Part shown: piece by piece, positions 56,792 to 64,000 of the stretch
How the letters are laid out: every line of letters begins with the position of its first letter
Numbering within the stretch: the first letter of the stretch is position 1
Assembly: GCF_030816725.1 (NCBI RefSeq)
Contig: NZ_JAUSYG010000001.1
Coordinates: 2,046,001 to 2,110,000, forward strand
Direction: 5' to 3'
DNA: 64,000 nt
Source: Pseudarthrobacter defluvii
GTDB lineage: Bacteria; Actinomycetota; Actinomycetes; Actinomycetales; Micrococcaceae
Made by a program: the position numbers and the translations under genes
Notes under the pieces: model-generated
What the model was told of the DNA's origin: nothing
Seen by the model: the letters and a program-made list of their open reading frames with translations, nothing else
The model's database searches: none

Positions 56792-58041
56792 CGCCGATTC
56801 TCCTTGGTGTTGTTTGCTTTTGCTTCGGCTCTGGCTTTTGCCTCGGCCCTGGCTTTCGCCTTGGCCTCGGCCCGGGCCTTCTTCTTGGCGAACCGGACCG
56901 CCTGGCCCGCCTCCTCCACCTCAACGGCGTTCTGGTGGCTCACGGAAGACTTGCGTGAGTAGAAGAACATGAACAGGATGGCGGCGCTGCCTGCGACGGC
57001 GGCAATGAGGATGCCCACGGCGCCGGTCTTCACCAGGAGCGCTGTCAGGGCGCCGACAACGCCGGCGGCCGGCAGGGTAAAGAGCCACCCCAGCGCGATC
57101 CTGCCCACCATGTTCCAGCGGACGGTGGTCCCGCGGCGTCCCATTCCGGAGCCGATCACTGAACCGGACGCCACCTGCGTGGTGGACAGGGCGAAGCCAA
57201 GGTGCGAAGAGGCGAGGATGGCGGACGCAGTGCTTGTCTCGGCCGCGAAGCCCTGGGCCGGCTTGACTTCCGTCAGGCCCGAACCCATGGTGCGGATGAT
57301 GCGCCAGCCGCCGGAATAAGTGCCGATGGCGATGGCGAGGGCGCAGGCGGAGATGACCCAGAACTGGGGACCGGAACCGGGCGCCTGGCTTCCGGCGGCG
57401 ATCAGGACCAGCGTGATGATGCCCATGGTCTTCTGGGCGTCGTTGGTCCCGTGCGCCAGGGCCACCAGGCTGGACGTGAAGACCTGGCCGTTGCGGAAGC
57501 CGCCGCGCTTCTGGGTGAGCTTGCTGCCCGTCTCGGGGTCGTGCCGGGAGGTGAGGGCATAGGCCAGGCGGGTGCAGACATAGGCGGCAACGCCCGCGAT
57601 CAGCGGTGCGAAGACGGCCGGGAGAATGACCTTCTGGAGCAGCGTCTCAAGGTTGACTGAGCTGAATCCTGCGCCGACGATTGCCGCGCCGATCAGTCCG
57701 CCAAAAAGTGCGTGGGATGAACTGGACGGCAAACCCTTCAGCCAGGTGATCATGTTCCACAGGACGGCTCCCATCAGCCCGGCGAAGATGATGTCCGGGG
57801 TAATCTGTACGCCGTCGGATCCCTCCCGGATGATGCCGCCGGAGATTGTCTTGGCCACTTCGGTGGACAGGAACGCGCCCACGAGGTTCAGGATTGCTGC
57901 CAATGCCACCGCAGTCTTGGGCTTGATGGCCCCCGTCGCGATGGGCGTTGCCATGGCGTTCGCGGTGTCGTGGAAACCGTTCGTGAAGTCGAAAAATAGT
58001 GCCAGTGCGATGACCAGCGCCACCATGAAGGTGATATCCAC
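56788..58041 (-). CDS. pit: Inorganic phosphate transporter, PiT family
   Basis: A 417-residue low-affinity, ion-coupled phosphate (metal-phosphate) transporter. The first PiT signature is FDFTNGFHDTANAMATPIATGA (quoted here as FTNGFHDTANAMAT) and the second is VALAHGTNDAQKTMGI. Ten or more membrane segments. The cytoplasmic C-terminus is a repetitive Lys/Ala/Glu/Arg tail (about residues 388-412, AKARAE-like units), probably helical. GTG 58041 is the first in-frame start that keeps the family N-terminus MDITFMVALVIAL. Confidence 0.94.
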   Translation of the reverse strand: MDITFMVALVIALALFFDFTNGFHDTANAMATPIATGAIKPKTAVALAAILNLVGAFLSTEVAKTISGGIIREGSDGVQITPDIIFAGLMGAVLWNMITWLKGLPSSSSHALFGGLIGAAIVGAGFSSVNLETLLQKVILPAVFAPLIAGVAAYVCTRLAYALTSRHDPETGSKLTQKRGGFRNGQVFTSSLVALAHGTNDAQKTMGIITLVLIAAGSQAPGSGPQFWVISACALAIAIGTYSGGWRIIRTMGSGLTEVKPAQGFAAETSTASAILASSHLGFALSTTQVASGSVIGSGMGRRGTTVRWNMVGRIALGWLFTLPAAGVVGALTALLVKTGAVGILIAAVAGSAAILFMFFYSRKSSVSHQNAVEVEEAGQAVRFAKKKARAEAKAKARAEAKARAEAKANNTKENRR

Positions 58042-58100
58042 CTGTTGCCCAATCTGCAGAGACGACGTTCAGCAGTTTCTCTTACCAGGCTGCCTTGCAC

Positions 58101-58129
58101 AGCATAGTTCACCAGCTGTTTGCGTGGAA
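58101..58129 (-). promoter_or_regulatory. Candidate pit promoter
   Basis: On the minus strand, TTCCAC (58129-58124), 17 bases, TATGCT (58106-58101). The -35 is weak. It implies a leader of about 50 bases. Confidence 0.4.
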
Positions 58130-58193
58130 TGACTTACGGTGACGGCACAACCGGCGGGAAACCCTATCGATCGTACGCGTCCCCGGCATGAGG

Positions 58194-58700
58194 TCAAAAC
58201 ACGGGCTGGGCCAGGAAAGACCGGAGCCGGTTCAGTTCCGCAGGCGTTATTCCGTGCCGGGGATGTGGTGAGACGGTAAGGACCCGGCGGCCCAGGATCC
58301 GTGCCCACTGCTGCGCCTCAGCCTCGAAAGCCAGCTGGTCGTCCACCCATGCGAACGCGCCCGGCCCCGTGTTTTCGACGTCCGCCTGGATGGCACGCAG
58401 CTTCCACCAGCCGGTCCCGCTACCGGGGCCCACCGCGGCGAGGTACGGCCAGTCCGTGCCGACAAGGCCGACGGCGGGGCACAGGTATTGGGGCGCCAGC
58501 TCCTCCCAGCTGGTAAGCCAGACACAACGGAGACCGGGCGTGCGGGCCAGGGCATTGAGCCCGGCCACGAGCTCGGCTGCGAAGGCCACGGGCAACAGTC
58601 CGGCCTCGGCGCGCTGCCAGGCCGAACCCCAGCCGGTGGTTCCCTCCGGTCCGAACGGACAAACCACCCCGTCCACGTCCAAATAGAGCGTGCGTGCCAT
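58194..58700 (-). CDS. HAD-domain protein (secreted-kinase/Swiss-Army-Knife-type HAD)
   Basis: A 168-residue HAD-like protein: motif I LYLDVDGVVCPFG, a Thr/Ser motif II in CVWLTSWEE, and an acidic motif IV FAWVDDQLA. It has no large cap domain. This is the compact HAD type found in actinobacteria and, as a module, in RNA-repair proteins. The role here is unknown. It follows the hypothetical membrane-anchored gene by 17 bases, suggesting a pair. Confidence 0.8.
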   Translation of the reverse strand: MARTLYLDVDGVVCPFGPEGTTGWGSAWQRAEAGLLPVAFAAELVAGLNALARTPGLRCVWLTSWEELAPQYLCPAVGLVGTDWPYLAAVGPGSGTGWWKLRAIQADVENTGPGAFAWVDDQLAFEAEAQQWARILGRRVLTVSPHPRHGITPAELNRLRSFLAQPVF

Positions 58701-58717
58701 GCCGCCCCTGCAGGGGT

Positions 58718-59404
58718 TCAGCCTTGGTGTAACTGGGGCGGCCGCGGTCCGGAGTCCAGTTCGGGCGCGATTTTCCCTTCTAGAACCGCCAGGGTGACGT
58801 CGGGCAGGACGATGAGGCCGTCCAGTTCACGCCGCGCCCGCTTGTAGGCAGCCTGCCGTTCGGCCGGGGTGGCGGCGTCGTTCTCGGCGATCATGAGCAG
58901 CTTCCGGGCCGTGGCCAGCCGTTCGCGTTCAGGTCCGCTGAACCTGCTGTCCCTGACGCGCCGGGCTTCGCGCTCGGCCACGTCAAGCGCCACCGCGAAG
59001 TTGTTGACCACTTGCCGGTAGGCCTTCAGGCCGGACACGGACCGGAGGTCTGCGGCGGAGGCAGGACGCTGGCCGTCCGCTTCCCGCTTGGCGCGAAGGA
59101 AGGCCACAGTGAGCGGTTCGCGGACGTCGGTCATCATGGGGAAGTCGATGAGCTTGCCCACATCGAGCTCATAGTCCAGCCACCGCCGATTGGTGGCGTC
59201 ATGGGTCGCCATCAGCGCCTGCACCTCGGCTATGGACGCCATCTCGGCTTCCCGCGCCTCGTTCCTGAGTTTGTACAGTTCAACCCGGCGCCGGTGCCGG
59301 CGTTCGCCGGCCAGCCGCCATCCCCCGGCCCAGCGGCCGGCCACCGCCATCAGCGGAAATACCATCCACCATTTGTCGGAGAGAAACTCCATGAGTGGGC
59401 TCAC
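58718..59404 (-). CDS. Hypothetical protein with N-terminal membrane anchor
   Basis: A 228-residue protein I do not recognise. Residues about 10-30 (WWMVFPLMAVAGRWAGGW) form one hydrophobic segment. The remainder is charged and helical, with long Arg/Glu/Ala stretches (LYKLRNEAREAEM, VAEREARRVRDSR), consistent with a coiled-coil cytoplasmic domain. It starts at GTG 59404 and is followed 17 bases later by the HAD gene. Confidence 0.72.
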   Translation of the reverse strand: MSPLMEFLSDKWWMVFPLMAVAGRWAGGWRLAGERRHRRRVELYKLRNEAREAEMASIAEVQALMATHDATNRRWLDYELDVGKLIDFPMMTDVREPLTVAFLRAKREADGQRPASAADLRSVSGLKAYRQVVNNFAVALDVAEREARRVRDSRFSGPERERLATARKLLMIAENDAATPAERQAAYKRARRELDGLIVLPDVTLAVLEGKIAPELDSGPRPPQLHQG

Positions 59405-59484
59405 CAGTTAATCCTCGCAGTGGCGGGGCCCGGCCTCAAGGAGCGAGCGAAGATCGGCAGCATGGCCGGCAGGGGCCCCGGACG

Positions 59485-59916
59485 TCAGGTCGCCGGCGTT
59501 GCCTGGGCGGCGTTGACATTGACCAGCCAGGAAACACCAAACCGGTCGGTGCACATGCCAAAGACATCGCCCCACGGCGCCTTTTCCATGGGGACAGTCA
59601 CCGCTCCCCCGTCGGCGCTCAGCTTCTGATAGTAGCCGCGAAGCTCCACCTCAACCTCGCCGCTGAGGGAAATGGAAATGGAGGAGCCCGGATGGTATTC
59701 CATGCCGTTGGGGGTGTCGGCACCCATGAGCACCAGGCCCTGTGTGGTGGTCAGCATGGCGTGCATGATCTTCTCCGCTTCCGCGGGGTCCTCGCTGGCC
59801 TGGAACTCGCCGAAGGTGCTGAGCGTCAGTTCGCCGCCGAACACGGACTGGTAGAAATTCATTGCCTCACGGGCATTGTCGCGGAAGCTGATGTAGGGAT
59901 TGAGGACTGTTGGCAT
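59485..59916 (-). CDS. VOC-superfamily (PhnB/glyoxalase-like) protein
   Basis: A 143-residue protein of the PhnB/DUF899-like VOC branch: NPYISFRDNAREAMNFYQSVFGG at the N-terminus (quoted here as SFRDNAREAMNFYQSVFGG), a mid-region LVLMGADTP, and the C-terminal PWGDVFGMCTDRFGVSWLVN. It is a metal-dependent fold; the enzymatic activity is unknown. AGGAGA lies six bases before ATG 59916; the longer open frame upstream is not conserved. Confidence 0.87.
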   Translation of the reverse strand: MPTVLNPYISFRDNAREAMNFYQSVFGGELTLSTFGEFQASEDPAEAEKIMHAMLTTTQGLVLMGADTPNGMEYHPGSSISISLSGEVEVELRGYYQKLSADGGAVTVPMEKAPWGDVFGMCTDRFGVSWLVNVNAAQATPAT

Positions 59917-60058
59917 GCAGCGTCTCCTTTTCAGGGGCCGGAACCGCACCGGCCGGAATGGGGCAGACAACATCCTGCCCCATGAGACTCCGGCCCGGTA
60001 GGGGGACACTCCCCTGCCCATCCCCTGGGAACAGGGTGCGGTGCGGCCCACGGGAACG

Positions 60059-60073
60059 TAGGCTCGGGGCATG
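60059..60073 (+). promoter_or_regulatory. YciO-gene -10 element, leaderless spacing
   Basis: TAGGCT at 60059-60064, then CGGGGC, then ATG 60071. Confidence 0.5.
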
Positions 60074-60691
60074 GCCCGATTCTTTGATGTCCACCCCCAC
60101 GACCCCCAGCCCCGCGCGATTGCGCAGGCAGTGAAAATCATCCGCGACGGCGGCCTGATCGCCTACCCCACGGACTCCTGCTACGCCCTGGGCGCGCAGA
60201 TGGGCAACCGTGAGGCCCTGGACCGGATCAGGAGCATCCGCCACCTGGACAGCAAGCACCACTTCACCCTGGTCTGCCGGGACTTCGCGCAGCTGGGGCA
60301 GTTCGTGAACATCGGCAATGACGTTTTCCGCAGCATCAAGGCCGTCACCCCCGGCAGCTACACCTTCATCCTGCCTGCCACAAAGGAGGTCCCCAAGCGG
60401 CTGCTCCATCCCAAGAAGAAGACCGTGGGGGTGCGCATCCCGGACAACCGGGTGGTGCAGGCGCTGTTGGCTGAACTGGGCGAGCCGCTGCTGTCCAGCA
60501 CGCTGCTGCTGCCGGATGAGGAGGAACCGCTGACCGTGGGCTGGGAGATCAAGGAGCGGCTGGACCACCAGGTGGACGCCGTGATTGACGCCGGGGACTG
60601 CGGCGCCGAGCCCACCACCGTGGTGGATTTCTCCAGCGGGACGGCTGAAATTGTCCGCCGTGGCATGGGCGATCCGGCAAGGTTCGAATAA
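60071..60691 (+). CDS. Sua5/YciO/YrdC-family protein, YciO type
   Basis: A 206-residue YrdC-fold protein related to threonylcarbamoyl-AMP synthase. It has GGLIAYPTDSCYALG, KHHFTLVCRDFAQL, PGSYTFILPA, KTVGVRIPDN and PTTVVDFSS. The short length and sequence are closest to YciO, whose role in tRNA t6A synthesis is weak or different from TsaC/Sua5, so it should not be called the essential enzyme without evidence. It is monocistronic, with a strong hairpin 38 bases after the stop. Confidence 0.9.
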   Translation: MARFFDVHPHDPQPRAIAQAVKIIRDGGLIAYPTDSCYALGAQMGNREALDRIRSIRHLDSKHHFTLVCRDFAQLGQFVNIGNDVFRSIKAVTPGSYTFILPATKEVPKRLLHPKKKTVGVRIPDNRVVQALLAELGEPLLSSTLLLPDEEEPLTVGWEIKERLDHQVDAVIDAGDCGAEPTTVVDFSSGTAEIVRRGMGDPARFE

Positions 60692-60729
60692 CCGCGGCCC
60701 GCGCGCAGCCCGTCGCGGGGCACTTTGCC

Positions 60730-60764
60730 GCCGGCCGCCGTCGTGCATTACGACGGCGGCCGGC
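60730..60764. terminator. Bidirectional terminator between YciO and LigD-type genes
   Basis: A perfect 15-bp stem (GCCGGCCGCCGTCGT/ACGACGGCGGCCGGC) with a five-base loop, between convergent genes. No T-run. Confidence 0.75.
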
Positions 60765-60801
60765 GTGTCCGTGTCGATCTGCCCCTTTGCGGCGTTGCGG
60801 C

Positions 60802-61824
60802 TCAGTCCTGCTTGCGCGCCCTGCTGGGCTGCACCCGGGGCGGTTCGCCCGGCATCTTGGGGTAGTCGGGCGGGAAGGGCAGCTCGCCCAGGCCGGCCTT
60901 GCAGTCGCGGTCCCACCACTCCAGCAGCGTATCGATGGTGCCGGGGCTGGTATTGAAGTCGGCCCAGGGGTCCCCCAGGGTTTTCAGCCGGTCCGGGACG
61001 GTGAGGATGGTGAAGTTCGTCGGATCCGCCTGCTCCAGCTCGTCCCAGGTGATGGGGCATGAGACGGGGGCATGCGGGAGGGCCCGCGGGCTGTATGCGC
61101 CGGCGATGGTGCGGTCCCGGTTGGCCTGGTTGAAGTCCAGGAACACGCGACTGCCCCGTTCTTCCTTCCACCAGGCGGTGGTCACCTTGTCCGGGATGCG
61201 GCGTTCCACCTCCCTTGCAGCGGCGATCACGGCGTGGCGCACATCCAGGAATTCGCGGGTGGGCTCGATGGGCGCGTAGACATGGAGCCCGCGGTTTCCG
61301 GAGGTCTTGATGAAGCAGGTGAGCCCTGCCTCGGCGAGGACCTCCTTCAGCACCAGGGCGGCCGGGACGGCGTCGTCGAAGTCGGTGCCTGGCTGAGGGT
61401 CCAGGTCGATGCGCAGCTGGTCGGGGTTGTCCGTGTTCCCGGCGCGCGACGGCCAGGGGTGGAACACCACCGTGTTCATCTGGACGGCCCAGACGGCGGC
61501 CGCCGGCTCGTCGAACACCAGTTGCGGGTGGGACCGTGCGCTGGGGTAGACCACTTTGACGGAACGGATGAAGTCCGGTGTGCCTTTCGGCGGGTTCTTG
61601 GAGAAGAACATCTCACCTTCGATGTTGCCGGAATACCGCTGGAGTGACACGGGCCGTTCGCCGTTGGCGGCGATGAACGCCTCCCCCACGTCGCAGATGT
61701 AGTTCGCCAGGTCCAGCTTGGTCAGGCCCAGGTCCGGCCAGAGGACGCGGCCGGGACTGGAAATGCGCATCTCCCGCGGTCCGTGGGGACCCTGGACCGT
61801 GATGGTGGTCTGTTCACTCGCCAT
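60802..61824 (-). CDS. Stand-alone LigD-type polymerase/primase domain protein
   Basis: A 340-residue archaeo-eukaryotic primase-fold polymerase like the POL domain of LigD, without ligase or nuclease domains. The catalytic Asp pair is in LRIDLDPQPG. SGNRGLHVYAPI and the third Asp region RVFLDFNQANRDRTI follow, then TWDELEQADP. Such free-standing genes often work with separate Ku and ligase genes in end joining; neither is in this window. ATG 61824 lies six bases from TAGGTT. Confidence 0.9.
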   Translation of the reverse strand: MASEQTTITVQGPHGPREMRISSPGRVLWPDLGLTKLDLANYICDVGEAFIAANGERPVSLQRYSGNIEGEMFFSKNPPKGTPDFIRSVKVVYPSARSHPQLVFDEPAAAVWAVQMNTVVFHPWPSRAGNTDNPDQLRIDLDPQPGTDFDDAVPAALVLKEVLAEAGLTCFIKTSGNRGLHVYAPIEPTREFLDVRHAVIAAAREVERRIPDKVTTAWWKEERGSRVFLDFNQANRDRTIAGAYSPRALPHAPVSCPITWDELEQADPTNFTILTVPDRLKTLGDPWADFNTSPGTIDTLLEWWDRDCKAGLGELPFPPDYPKMPGEPPRVQPSRARKQD

Positions 61825-61836
61825 GGGGACAACCTA
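61825..61836 (-). promoter_or_regulatory. LigD-type gene -10 element, leaderless spacing
   Basis: On the minus strand, TAGGTT (61836-61831), then GTCCCC, then ATG. Confidence 0.5.
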
Positions 61837-61880
61837 CACCCGGCACCCTTCCGGGACCGGAACATCCGGCAGGGCTGGGG

Positions 61881-61895
61881 CATGATGGACACATG
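61881..61895 (+). promoter_or_regulatory. Hydrolase -10-like element, leaderless spacing
   Basis: CATGAT at 61881-61886, then GGACAC, then ATG 61893. One base differs from TATGAT. Confidence 0.4.
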
Positions 61896-62570
61896 CCGGC
61901 ATCCGACCAACTCCTCACCGTCACCGCAGGTGACGCCGCCTTTTCCGCCGTATACGCCCGCCCCGCGGATCCCACCGCAACGGTCGTGGTGGCGCACGGC
62001 GCAGGGGCCGGCAGGGAGCACCCGTTCCTCCGCGGTTTCAGCGATGCCTTGAACAGCCTGGGCCTGGCCACCCTGCGCTTCAACTTCCCGTATATGGAGG
62101 CAGGACGGAAGTTCCCTGACCGCCCTCCCGGGGCCATTGCCGCCTGGCGGGCGGCCATGGACACTGCCCGTGGACAGGCGGCAGCCAATCATGACCGCGG
62201 CCCCGTGTGGGCGGCAGGCAAGTCGTTCGGGGGAAGGATGGCGTCCATGGCCGTGGCGGACGGCATGGATGCTGCAGGCCTTGTTTACCTGGGCTACCCG
62301 CTGCATGCTCCCGGCAAGCCGGAGAAGTTGCGGGACGAACACCTGTACGGGCTTGCCGTGCCCATGCTGTTCCTGCAGGGAACCCGGGACACGTTTGCCA
62401 CTTCCGGCATCCTGGCGGACGTCGTGTCCCGGATCGGCCCCAATGCCGTGCTGCAGTGGGTGGAGGGCGGCGACCATTCGTTTGCGGTGGCAGGAAAGAA
62501 GCGGCCCGCCGACGAGGTGGGCGCATCAATGTCCGTCCCCGTGGCCGAATTCATTGCTGCCCGCTCCTGA
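61893..62570 (+). CDS. Alpha/beta hydrolase, dienelactone-hydrolase/KANL3-like
   Basis: A 225-residue alpha/beta hydrolase. An early loop VVVAHGAGAGREHPFL is followed by the nucleophile region AAGKSFGGRMAS (Ser in GxSxGG form), an Asp in LQGTRDTFA, and a terminal His in GGDHSFAV. The family (COG3571-like) is uncharacterised in bacteria; substrate unknown. It is divergent from the LigD-type gene across 68 bases, and both starts look leaderless. Confidence 0.85.
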   Translation: MPASDQLLTVTAGDAAFSAVYARPADPTATVVVAHGAGAGREHPFLRGFSDALNSLGLATLRFNFPYMEAGRKFPDRPPGAIAAWRAAMDTARGQAAANHDRGPVWAAGKSFGGRMASMAVADGMDAAGLVYLGYPLHAPGKPEKLRDEHLYGLAVPMLFLQGTRDTFATSGILADVVSRIGPNAVLQWVEGGDHSFAVAGKKRPADEVGASMSVPVAEFIAARS

Positions 62571-62614
62571 TCCCCAGCACGCCTCCACCGCCGGGCCGCG
62601 TCCGGGCGCTGCTG

Positions 62615-64000
62615 TTACTTGCGCTGCTTGGTGCGTGAGGTAGCCGGGGCCGACCACGGATCCTCGGGCCACGGATGCTTGGGGTAGCGGCCCCGCATTT
62701 CGGCGCGGACCTGGGTGTACGGCCCGGACCAGAATGACGTCAGGTCATTGGTGACGGCGAGGGGGCGGCGGGCCGGGGAGAGCAGATGGAACAGGACCGG
62801 TACGCGGCCGCCAACAAGACGCGGGGATTCGGCCAGGCCGAAGCACTCCTGCAGTTTTACCGCCACCACGGGAGCTGCGGCGCCGCCGCCGGGCTCCGGG
62901 TAGTCGATCCGCACCCTGGAACCGCTGGGCACCTCAAGAACTTCCGGAGCCAGCTCGTCCAGCCGCACCGCTTCGGGCCATGGCAGCAGGCGGCGCAGCG
63001 GCTGGCCAAGGTCAAGCGACGTGACGGGCTTGCCGGCGGCGAGCTCCTCCAGCTCAGGCCCCAACCACTCATCCAGCCGCGCCAGCAGGGCGGCGTCCGA
63101 CACATCAGGCCAGGGCGCTCCCAGCTCACGATGCAGGAAAGCGAGCCGTCGCCGGAAGGCGGACGCCGCCGTCGACCAGGCCAGGGCCTCGAGCCCCCCG
63201 GACTGCAGCGCCGCCGCCACAGCCCTCCTGCCCTGACCCGGCGTTGGCCGGACCGGCGTGGCGGACAGCACGATGGCCCCCAGCCGCCTGGTCCTCCGCG
63301 CGCTGACCCGGCCCCCGCTGAATTCCGCGTCCACTGTGTCAGCCTGCAGGTGTGCCGCTGCCATTTCGGCCGTCGCAGCGGAAAGCGGCGCCGCAGCGCG
63401 GATCACGGCGCCGGTGCCGGCGGCGTCCCGGCCTTCCGCCCGGGACACCTCGGCCACGGCCAGCCATTCCTCGCCGGACAAGGTGCTGCCCGAGGGCAGG
63501 CCCCGCCCTGGTGCCGGAGGTCAGCAGGTACTGCCCTGCGCCCCCGCTGCCGGGGACGCGGCGGGCCACCCGGTCAGGAAAGGCGAGGGCGACGACGGCG
63601 CCTACAGCTTCGCCGCCGGCAGCAGGCAGGACGGAGCCGGCCCCCGCACCGGCCTCTTGCCGCCGGGCAAGCGCGGCCAGCCGCCTGGCCTCCTCCGCCC
63701 AGCGGCGTCCCGCCGGGCCACGGTCCGCACGGAGCTGGGACAGGAGGCGGGGCAGGTCAGCTCCCGGAGCACGGTGGTCCCCGGACAGTGCGGCGACCAC
63801 CTCGGCGGGAAGCTCCTGGCCAAAGGAGGCGCCGCCGTCGAGCAAGGCCCGGGCCAGCCGTGGATCGGCGGGTATCGCTGCAAGGGCGCGTCCTGTCTTC
63901 GTCACCTTGCCGTCGCCGGACACGGCCCCCAACTCCCGAAGCACCTCGATGGCGTCCTCCATGGCCACGCGGGGCGGCGCATCGGGCAGAGCCAGCCCGT
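62615..64000 (-). pseudogene. hrpB: ATP-dependent helicase HrpB, 3' part, frameshifted
   Basis: DEAH-box RNA-helicase-like protein; only the C-terminal portion is in the window. From the edge, LPDAPPRVAMEDAIEVLRELGAV (quoted here as APPRVAMEDAIEVL) and the HA2-like helical region run to QYLLTSGTRAG. The expected continuation SGEEWLAVAEVSRAEG is in another frame, so one extra base lies around 63499-63504 in a GGCCCC run. After that the HrpB-specific C-terminal domain runs to PWPEDPWSAPATSRTKQRK. It is either a real frameshift or a homopolymer error; the helicase motor itself lies beyond base 64000. Confidence 0.82.

Noticed and set aside
56788..56870. Lys/Ala/Glu-rich repeats at the end of pit as a recombination or phage repeat
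   Set aside because: They lie in frame within the coding sequence and encode a plausible helical tail, so they are treated as part of the protein.
63495..63510. Programmed frameshift in hrpB
   Set aside because: The GGCCCC run is not a typical slippery site, and HrpB is not known to use recoding.

Overview
The window is high-GC DNA with gene content and order typical of the actinobacterial core chromosome. The proteins look most like those of Arthrobacter/Pseudarthrobacter (Micrococcaceae). This placement rests on recognised families and on synteny (sufR-sufB, ctaA/ctaB, tkt-tal-pgi-zwf-opcA-pgl, secG-tpiA-pgk-gap, whiA-yvcK-rapZ-uvrC, uvrA, uvrB, coaE, rpsA and polA, also clustered in mycobacteria); no database search was run. 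I see no prophage, insertion sequence, CRISPR array, rRNA or tRNA gene.

Layout. (1) 1-6.1 kb: Fe-S assembly genes sufR-sufB-sufD (minus; sufD leaves the window), divergent from a two-gene ABC exporter and ctaA (haem A synthase). (2) 6.1-16.6 kb: ctaB (haem O synthase), then on the other strand a pentose-phosphate operon tkt-tal-pgi-zwf-opcA-pgl; rbpA overlaps the end of pgl in antisense. (3) 16.3-20.7 kb: secG, tpiA, pgk, gap and sodA, all minus. (4) 20.7-30.3 kb: whiA, yvcK, rapZ, uvrC, a PlsC-like acyltransferase, a Gph-like phosphatase and uvrA, all minus. (5) 30.3-41.1 kb: a translationally coupled ABC-ABC-GntR unit, a trans-aconitate-methyltransferase-like gene, a DUF3516 helicase, a GNAT gene, a frameshifted peptidase-like hydrolase and an MFS transporter. 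(6) 41.2-44 kb: a TerC-family gene behind a yybP-ykoY (manganese) riboswitch, divergent from an orphan sugar-binding lipoprotein with two LacI-type operators. (7) 44-55.9 kb: uvrB, coaE-grpB, SRPBCC, YigZ, GNAT, rpsA, Eis-like, polA and a hotdog thioesterase. (8) 55.9-64 kb: RibD/DHFR-like, PiT phosphate transporter plus a small membrane partner, HAD, a hypothetical, a VOC protein, YciO, a stand-alone LigD-type polymerase, a hydrolase and a frameshifted hrpB that runs off the edge.

How the genes work together. Sugar phosphates enter pgi/zwf/opcA/pgl (NADPH and pentoses) and are rejoined to glycolysis by tkt/tal; tpiA-gap-pgk carry out the payoff steps, and YvcK/RapZ/WhiA form the neighbouring regulatory block. 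ctaA and ctaB make haem A for cytochrome oxidase. uvrA, uvrB, uvrC and polA supply nucleotide excision repair.

Regulation visible in the sequence: at least eleven genes have a TANNNT -10 element six bases from the start codon, predicting leaderless mRNAs; these include uvrA, uvrB and uvrC. Other signals are the manganese riboswitch, a structured rpsA leader, paired LacI-type operators 63 bp apart, and several strong hairpin terminators. Two single-base frameshifts (near 39500 and 63500) are either real lesions or assembly errors. I found no convincing wholly new system; the items most worth testing are the paired operators, the rpsA leader, the leaderless set, and the ABC-ctaA and PiT-small-protein units.
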